A stretch of 64,000 nucleotides of DNA from Trichomonas vaginalis G3 (lineage: Eukaryota; Parabasalia; Trichomonadida; Trichomonadidae). Both the position numbers and the translations under genes were made by a program. The stretch spans positions 33,386,082 to 33,450,081 of the forward strand of contig NC_067207.1 of assembly GCF_026262505.1 (NCBI RefSeq), in the 5' to 3' direction. Under the pieces are notes generated by a model that worked only from the letters and a program-made list of their open reading frames with translations, made no database searches and had not been told where the DNA came from. Positions 57,787 to 64,000 of this stretch are shown one piece after another (within the stretch, counting starts at the first letter, position 1; each line of letters starts with the position of its first letter).

Positions 57787-60700
57787 ATGACTATTGCTGC
57801 ATATGCGTATGAAACAAATGAAGCAAGAAGAGCACATGAACTAGTAAACGAAAACTCAACTTTAACCATTGAAGGCAATGATTTAGTCATTGACGATGGA
57901 AAAACTAAAAAAGTCATTGATTTCGATACTTTTAACACTTATGACCCATTCATTACAACAAGCAAGGTTCCCATCATAAATGATGGAACGGTGCAATATA
58001 TAAATTCAACAGTAGATGCCTCATTAGTGAAAGTATTAAATGTTCTCATTGAATTGTTAAAGAGCTTTCGATTTGACGACAACATTAAATGCCTAAAGAA
58101 TTTAGTCATGAATGAGAAACAAATTCTCGGCGTTGCTGGTAGCAGTAATGATGTACACCTTATGACATTAGAATATTATAACGAACATAAAGATGAACTG
58201 AAAGGAGAGAAGGGTGACACTGGACCTCAAGGACCACAAGGAATACAAGGAATGCAAGGAATTCAAGGACCTCAAGGCGAAAACGGTTTGGATGGAAAGA
58301 ATGGAAAGGATGGAAAGAATGGAAAGGATGGAAAAACTGCTAAATCATGGATATGGGACCTTATAAATACTGGTTTAACAGCTGCTTCATATGGAGTTCT
58401 TCAATACCAAATCGGAAAGATATGGGCAGTACTTGGTGAAGAAGTTTTAGATGACGTTAAAAATGCTTTGAACTTCATTTCAAATGGTTCGGATACTATT
58501 AAAACTTTATCTGGTTGGATGCAAGAAACAAGGAGTCAAATAGATACTGTAAGACGTATAGCAAACAATGCACGTACGGGATTGGATACTTTACGAGAAG
58601 CACAAAATACACTAAAGGAAGCAAATGATATTCTTGGCTCAGTATCAGACATGCATGAAGATTGGCTTAAAGGTATTGACAAATCTTTAAAAAATCACAG
58701 TCAGTCTATTACTGACTACAAGAAAAGTATAGATTTTTTACATAGTGCTATGGACGTACATGATGGAAGCATAAGGAACTTACTTAATGCTAACAATAAC
58801 TTACCAGGAACTATTAAAGCATTTATAAAGTCCTTTGTAAAGCCTGGTGCTCTAACATTTAGGTCTTTGAGAGCAAGAGCATTGAAGTCAAGAGATGCAG
58901 AAACTCCAACAGAACCTACAGAAGGAACTGAAACAACAGAAACTCCAGAAGAACCACCAAAACCAACAGCTAATGAAATATTGTTCGAATATTTTCCAAG
59001 GTACTCTGTTCTCATTGCATACATTCAAGAAATACTTAAGAAAGCAGACTTGACTTTAGGAGATGATGAAAGTTCTGTATATCTTTCGTTCCAGTTTCAA
59101 ATAGCAGAACTTTTGAGACAGATATGCTTAATGTATGACAACATCTCTGATTTCACAAGATATGATGACGACCATGACCCCGAACACGGTGAAGAAGAAG
59201 TTTTACAAACATCCATTAAGACAGGAAAGGTTTTAACTCAAAGTCTCATTATTGACACCAAAGATGGCGAAGTGGACGTTCTTCAAGAGCTGAAGAAAAA
59301 TACTTCTTCGGGAGGTGGTGGTAGGCATGAACTTGAAATAAATGAGATAGAAGAGAAATTAGCCGAAAAAGCAGATAAAGAACATAAACACAATATCTCC
59401 GATATAAATGAACTTCAAGCTACATTAAATAGTAAAGCGGACAAAAATGAACTTGACGCAATGAACAAAGTTTTGAAATCTCATAAACACAATATCTCCG
59501 ATATAAATGAACTTCAAGCTACATTAAATAGTAAAGCGGACAAGAACCATGTTCATTATATAAGTTCAGACGAACAGATTATAACGGACTATCATGGATA
59601 TTTAACACAGGATGAAGAAGTGAAGACGAAAAATGTTAATGAAAGAAGATATAAATTCATTCGTGCTAAAGGTTATGACATACACTGTACTGTACAGTAT
59701 GACACAGGTATAGCACCACAAACATTTGGTTATAACGCTGAAATTTATGCTTCATACTTCTTTGTTAACGGTGTATTAGTTGAACCAAGATTTATGTTAA
59801 GAGTTAAGGCAAAAATAACTTTTGAAGATGCTATTAAAAGTAAAGCTGACAAAATGAACTTGACGCAACGAACAAAGTTTTGAAATCTCATAAACACAAT
59901 ATCTCCGATATAAATGAACTTCAAACTTCTTTAGACAGTAAAGCAGACAAAAACCATACACATGAATCCTTCACTACTGTTAGAGCTGATGACATAATAT
60001 GAACTTTGACCTTGGTTCAAGTGCACCTTTAGAGAATCCAAGTACAAGCGTAAAAGATACACTAAACATTTAGATAACAGTTGCAGGAATATTGAAGGTC
60101 ATGCCAGAAACTTTGAAGCACATGAACTACCAGCAATGTTAGATAAGAAAGCAGACAAAACTTATGTGGATGCAGAACTAACAAAGAAATTTTCGAAACC
60201 AGATACAATGACATTTACAACAGAAATTATAAATGGTGAACCAGCAACTCCATTTGAATTTGTTAGAGGTCTTCAACCAGATACTTTTGAATTTTTCTTG
60301 GATAATTCTATTGAACTAACATTACATTATAAAAGTGGAACAAATGCAACATTTCATCCGGGAGATACATTCCAAATGGTATTTAATGACATAAGTTCTT
60401 TAGAATATGTTTATAGAGTTATGAGCATATATGATTTAATATATCCTATAGGAGCTGTTTATACGTCTATGAATCCAATAAATCCAAACACTTTATTTGG
60501 TGGTAGATGGTATGAAATAGTTGACAGTTTTCCATTCTACACTAATACGCAGTCAATGAAGATGGGAGGTTCAAAGAAAATAGGTATTGAAAACCTTCCT
60601 TCACATATGCATAGGTTCAGTGGAAGAACATCTGTGGAAGGAAACCATTCACATTCAATAACAAAAAGAGGTTATATAAATCTTGCAGCGGGTTCGAATA

Positions 60701-60879
60701 GACAGGGAATGAACAGATATGATATCTCAGATGACCCCAAAGATGTTAGCACAGGTATTTTCTGTGGAACTGCAGGAAATCATACACATGTTGTAGCTGG
60801 TATTACAGACCCAGCAGGTAATGGAAAAGATTATATGCCTCCTTATATAACAATGCACGCTTGGATACGAGTTGGTTAA
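57787..60879 (+). pseudogene. Fibre protein with collagen-like stalk and tail-collar-like tip
   Basis: 698 codons open to 59883. One base is then lost in an A run near 59852 and further single-base losses occur near 60001 and 60068; the tip is open again from 60136 to 60879. The first ~12 residues match A and B; then the N-terminal half is unrelated: a collagen-like Gly-X-Y run (residues about 140-183), a helical coiled-coil region, and a Thr/Glu/Pro linker. The Ala-Asp-Lys-His repeats and tip are shared. Tip features are YPIGAVYTSMNP, GGRWYE, LPSHMHRF, GNHSHS, GNHTH and MPPY. An extra ~100-residue module (60166-60430) precedes the tip. Confidence 0.87.
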
Positions 60880-60898
60880 ACTCTTTAACTTTACATAA

Positions 60899-61983
60899 AT
60901 GAGCTTGAAAGAAGTATTCGAACAACATCCATGGAGGTCTTTAAGAAATTCAATGAAGCTGCAAAGAGTTCGGGATTTACTAACAGAGCTGAAGTGAAAA
61001 GGTTCTTTAACAAAATGTTGTACATCAAACAAAAATAAATCCCTTACGACTACTTTTTACCAATTTACTCCAACACTCCTGACGCATACCAATTTGACAC
61101 TCTCATTCAAAGCAGAAAAGGAGGACATAAACCATTCCTCATCTTCATAAATGTTAACACTCGTAAAGCATATGCATATCCAATGAAAAATAAAGGAACT
61201 CGTGAAGTGTTAAGAGTTTTACAAAAGTTTGTAGCAGAACATAACCCAAGTACTTTAACATCAGACCAGACAGCATACCTCAGCAACGAAATCACAGATT
61301 TTCATTAAGCATAACATAACTCACTACACTACTGAAGACCATAACCATAACATACTCGGCATCATAAACCGCTTCATAAGGACTCTCAGAGATTTAAATC
61401 AAGAGCGAGACTTTACCGAAGAAACAATGAAACATTTTCTCGAAGTATATAATTCCTCAACACATTCTACAACAGGACATACACCAAATTCAATGACACA
61501 ACAACAAGAAGAAAAGTATATACAAAAGAAACGAAGCCAAACACAAAATATCAGAAATTCAACACAATTTACCCTCATTCCTGGTACAAAAGTTCGTGTA
61601 GTTCTTGACGACAAACCGTTGACAAAGAAACGTTTAAGGTTAAGTCGAAATTATTATATCGTAGACTCTACGCAAGGTAATGGATATCTTATAAAAGCTG
61701 CTGACGACTCCATAGCATTTTACCCTCGTCATAAATTAGTCGAAAGTAGTAATGGCAAACTTGCTGAAACCATTGACGAAGCAAAGCGAGGAGTGGTTAT
61801 TGAAATACTTGGCTATAACATAAACGATGACACTTATAAAGTAAGATATGAAGGAGGCGTTGAAGATGTTATAGTATACCATCTAAGAACTTGAGAGAGT
61901 CGAAGCCAACACATCTGGGACCATTAGAGCGGGAGTACTGGAAAGACAAAAATATGCCAGAAAGAATAAGAAAATTCTTCTAA
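60899..61983 (+). pseudogene. int: Retrovirus-type integrase, several frameshifts
   Basis: Breaks near 60938, 61040, 61268 (three bases missing inside Asp-Gln-Asp-Ser), 61302 and 61872 (TATAGTATACC versus TATACC, an insertion that also breaks the chromo-like end). The Asn in place of catalytic Glu is again present (GGCATCATAAACCG context near 61366). Starts 20 bases after the fibre stop. Confidence 0.87.
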
Positions 61984-62063
61984 ACTTTTTCATTAGATGT
62001 AAATCAGACATGAATGAGAACAGTCATGATATCATTAATGGTACCATTTATTTTAACATAAAG

Positions 62064-62090
62064 ACGCAAAGCGGCGGGACATAGCCCATG
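62064..62090. repeat. Double hairpin
   Basis: ACGCAAAGCGGCGGGACATAG followed by CCCATG; both stems are imperfect. Same intergenic position as the B copy at 25832. Confidence 0.6.
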
Positions 62091-62093
62091 AAC

Positions 62094-62130
62094 AAAAATA
62101 ATTTTTAGGGTAGATGGGTATATCTAACCT
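62094..62130. repeat. Cassette inverted-repeat arm, left (GGGTATATC type)
   Basis: 37 bases, perfect reverse complement of 63034-63070. The core GGGTATATCTAACC is no longer a palindrome by itself, yet its partner carries the exact complement. Confidence 0.88.
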
Positions 62131-62139
62131 CATGAATTT

Positions 62140-62218
62140 TCATGAATTTCCTTAAGATAGAAAAAATAAAGTTAGTTTTATTTTTATTTATTTTTTTATT
62201 TTGTATGTAAGAACAGAA
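62140..62218 (+). promoter_or_regulatory. Promoter/leader of KilA-N gene in C
   Basis: TTTCATGAATTTCCTTAAGA, GAAAAAATAAAGTTAG, T-rich tract, TTTTGTATGTAAGAACAGAA, then ATG at 62219. Confidence 0.55.
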
Positions 62219-62881
62219 ATGTCAGTCGAAGCAAAAACATTCACTAACAAATATAATGGCGAAACATTCACAAAATGCACTTATAACGGTATTGAAGTCT
62301 TACGTAGAGACAAGGATGGTTACATTAATGCAACAAATATGTGTCAGCAGTTTAGGAAAGACTTTAGAAAGTTGTTGGAAAATAAGTCCTGGGAAGAGTA
62401 TTATAAGGCATTTTGTGAAGAATATAGCAACAGTCCGAATTCCGGCGGTTGCTTTTTATACAAAATTCATGCAGGAATTCCTGATGAAATCAAACAGGTT
62501 AGAGGAACGTATGTAGACCCAAGACTTATAAACTATATAGCAATGTGGGCTTCTCCAAAATATTGCATAGCAGTTGGAAAAATTATGGATTCCATAGACA
62601 AGAAAGTTCATGAGAAGTTAGATGAAGAAGAACTCGAAGATACAGTAGAGAATGCTAAACCTTTGTTCGAACAAGAAGTTAGAAAAATGCATGAAAAACA
62701 ATTAGAACATGAACGTGAGATATGTTATGATTATAGAGATTCTCCATACGAACTAGACCAATGGGAACAAGAAGATTTAAAGAAAGAATTTAGAGAATAT
62801 GAACTCGCTAAGATAGCATTAGAAACTGCAGAAAAGAAGTTAAAAGTTTGGGGTCGTTTTGTACAAAAATATTGTGAGTAA
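62219..62881 (+). CDS. KilA-N DNA-binding protein, 220 residues
   Basis: Intact. Residues about 20-125 form the KilA-N domain (Gly-Ile-Glu-Val-Leu-Arg-Arg-Asp-Lys-Asp-Gly-Tyr-Ile-Asn-Ala-Thr-Asn-Met-Cys; Gly-Thr-Tyr-Val-Asp-Pro-Arg-Leu-Ile-Asn-Tyr-Ile-Ala-Met-Trp-Ala-Ser-Pro). 126-220 is a charged coiled coil, nearly identical to B's. The recognition part (residues about 39-115) differs from B. Likely a transcriptional or DNA-modulating regulator of the element (family-level knowledge); targets unknown. The start at 62219 excludes leader codons. Confidence 0.85.
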   Translation: MSVEAKTFTNKYNGETFTKCTYNGIEVLRRDKDGYINATNMCQQFRKDFRKLLENKSWEEYYKAFCEEYSNSPNSGGCFLYKIHAGIPDEIKQVRGTYVDPRLINYIAMWASPKYCIAVGKIMDSIDKKVHEKLDEEELEDTVENAKPLFEQEVRKMHEKQLEHEREICYDYRDSPYELDQWEQEDLKKEFREYELAKIALETAEKKLKVWGRFVQKYCE

Positions 62882-63290
62882 ATGAACCATTTATTTTTTG
62901 CTGAATTCGTGAGATTCTGAGTAAAATGGCATATGGCATGTGTCAAACCGTTGAGTTTTCACAAAATTCCAAAAATAACGTTTACCATGTAAAACGGTTA
63001 TAAATAATGAGGGTAGAATTCGTGGTAGAAATTAGGTTAGATATACCCATCTACCCTAAAAATTATTTTTGCTGAATTCAGCACAAAATTCTGAGTAAAA
63101 TGACATATGGCACGTGTCAAACCGTTGAGTTTTCACAAATTTTAAAAATTGCTGCGGAAAGTTCGTCAAAAAAGTGAAGGTTCCCGACGGTTTCAAACCG
63201 CCATACTTTACATGAAGATAGTTTACAATGTCAACTAAATATCATGTACGATAGAAACGGTTATGTAAAGTTTACATTTTGTAAAGTTTT
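62882..63290. repeat. Accessory spacer with duplicated block
   Basis: A 52-base block starting ATTCTGAGTAAAATG occurs at 62914-62965 and 63088-63139, on both sides of the right cassette arm. The rest (63140-63290) has a small hairpin, GACGGTTTCAAACCGCC. No gene. Confidence 0.6.
63034..63070. repeat. Cassette inverted-repeat arm, right (GGGTATATC type)
   Basis: Perfect reverse complement of 62094-62130. Confidence 0.88.
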
Positions 63291-63550
63291 GTCCTGATTC
63301 AAGACAAGTCTTGTATTTTTTCAGAACAAGTCTTGTATTTTTTCAAGACAAATCTTGTCCTGATTCAGAACAAGACTTGCACTTTTTAGTCAGTTTTTCT
63401 TGTAAAGTTCTCAAATTTGAGAACAATTGTCCTGATTCAAGACAAGTCTTGTATTTTTTCAGAACAAGTCTTGTATTTTTTCAGAACAAGTCTTGTATTT
63501 TTTCAAGACAAATCTTGTCCTGATTCAGAACAAGACTTGCACTTTTTCAG
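63291..63550. repeat. Two palindrome-bearing tandem arrays
   Basis: 63291-63385 and 63428-63550 are direct repeats of each other. Each holds units with ACAAGTCTTGT or AACAAGACTTG separated by ATTTTTTCA-type spacers; the second has one more unit. A perfect 18-base palindrome GTTCTCAAATTTGAGAAC (63407-63424) lies between them. Confidence 0.8.
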
Positions 63551-63849
63551 GAAATCCTATCGTCCAACTTTACAAATGTCACTTTTTCAACATGATTGCA
63601 TTTTTGGTCGGGGGACAACTTTCTCTCATTTTGTCACTTTTTATATCGTCGTGTTTTGTCACTTTTCCCTCAGGGTGTGTGTCAGAAAATATCCAAAATT
63701 TTTATAGCCTCGTATCTCCTTCAATTCTTGACGGTTTGACATGTATGACACACCATTCAATTCAGAATTATGTGCTGAATCTTATGACCTTCATTTGTTC
63801 GTGACTTCTTTTCACATATGTAACCATGAATTTTTAACATTTCTTTAAC
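63551..63849. other. Spacer before DUF3627-type gene
   Basis: No credible gene. Repeated TTTGTCACTTTT (63644 and 63658) and TGTCACTTTTTCA at 63577. Nothing recognised. Confidence 0.5.
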
Positions 63850-63910
63850 ACAGAAAAATAAAGTTAGTTTTATTTTTATTTATTTTTTTATTTTGTATGT
63901 AAAGACAGTA
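63850..63910 (+). promoter_or_regulatory. Promoter/leader of DUF3627-type gene in C
   Basis: GAAAAATAAAGTTAG, T-rich tract, TTTTGTATGTAAAGACAGTA, then ATG at 63911. Confidence 0.58.
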
Positions 63911-64000
63911 ATGTCAACATTAGAGAACACAACAACTGCTATCGTTCATGAAGCCATAAATGAAGAATACGAGTACATACAGTATAACAAACAGTTACGT
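63911..64000 (+). CDS. KilA-N/DUF3627-type protein, N-terminal fragment
   Basis: The first 30 codons match 27741 onward almost exactly (Val-His-Glu-Ala-Ile-Asn-Glu-Glu-Tyr-Glu-Tyr-Ile-Gln-Tyr-Asn-Lys-Gln). Cut by the window edge. Confidence 0.8.
   Translation, partial: MSTLENTTTAIVHEAINEEYEYIQYNKQLR

Larger units (their letters stand above)
52592..64000. mobile_element. Maverick/Polinton element C, left part
   Basis: Begins AGTTAGTATAC at 52592 and continues to the window edge inside the DUF3627-type gene. Same gene order as B. ATPase, the 293-, 254-, 196- and 175-residue genes and KilA-N are intact, so C is the best-preserved copy of the left half. It is more diverged from A and B than they are from each other, notably in the fibre N-terminus, the middle of the structural gene, the KilA-N middle and the terminal gene. 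Confidence 0.94.

Noticed and set aside
58200-58335. Host collagen gene
   Set aside because: The Gly-X-Y run is short and embedded in the Maverick fibre frame.
63291-63550. CRISPR-like array
   Set aside because: Eukaryotic element, spacers are repetitive and very short, no cas genes. It is a palindrome-rich tandem array.

Overview
The window is AT-rich, intron-poor eukaryotic DNA of the Trichomonas type (T. vaginalis or a close relative). The evidence is three copies of a Maverick/Polinton virus-like DNA transposon, two BspA-like leucine-rich-repeat surface protein genes, a Pmp-like surface protein gene, very short 5' leaders, and TAAA at many stop codons. I name the element copies A, B and C. 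The species call is inference from gene content; no rRNA or other marker gene is present.

Layout. A (1 to about 15577) runs off the left edge and is truncated on the right inside a minor-capsid-like gene. B (about 15991 to 37868) is nearly complete: it has lost the outer part of its left terminal repeat but keeps its right one. 37869-52591 is host DNA with a cluster of perfect hairpins, a Pmp-like membrane protein, a Rab-type GTPase, a Vps16 homologue, an F5/8C-like protein, a BspA-like pseudogene with two in-frame stops, and the 5' part of a second BspA-like gene. C starts at 52592, inside that second BspA gene, and runs off the right edge.

Element organisation, left to right in B: a small gene inside the terminal repeat (-), a basic Gly/Ala-rich protein (-), a 74-residue protein (-), a 293-residue protein (-), packaging ATPase (+), a 133-residue protein (-), a roughly 200-residue protein (+), an 80-residue protein (-), a 257-residue structural-type protein (-), a modular fibre with a phage tail-collar-like tip (+), a retrovirus-type integrase with a chromo-like C-terminus (+), a variable block of KilA-N / T5orf172 / DUF3627-type DNA-binding genes (+), a 157-residue acidic-tailed protein (-), protein-primed DNA polymerase B (+), a minor-capsid candidate (-), two small charged proteins, the double-jelly-roll major capsid protein (+), a single-pass Pro-rich membrane protein (+), an 80-residue protein (+), and the inverted copy of the terminal-repeat gene (+). 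Together these supply integration, self-primed replication, genome packaging, a capsid and a receptor-type fibre: a virus-like life cycle. Integrase and fibre are frameshifted in every copy. Intact polymerase is seen only in B and intact ATPase only in C.

The most unusual structure is the accessory block. DNA-binding genes there share one promoter/leader and lie between inverted repeats centred on an AGATCT-type palindrome. The arm sequence differs between elements but matches within a pair, which suggests exchangeable cassettes. Other notable points are a terminal-repeat hairpin whose stem changes while pairing is kept, a family of GC-rich double hairpins found both between and inside genes, and an array of perfect stem-loops in the host segment.
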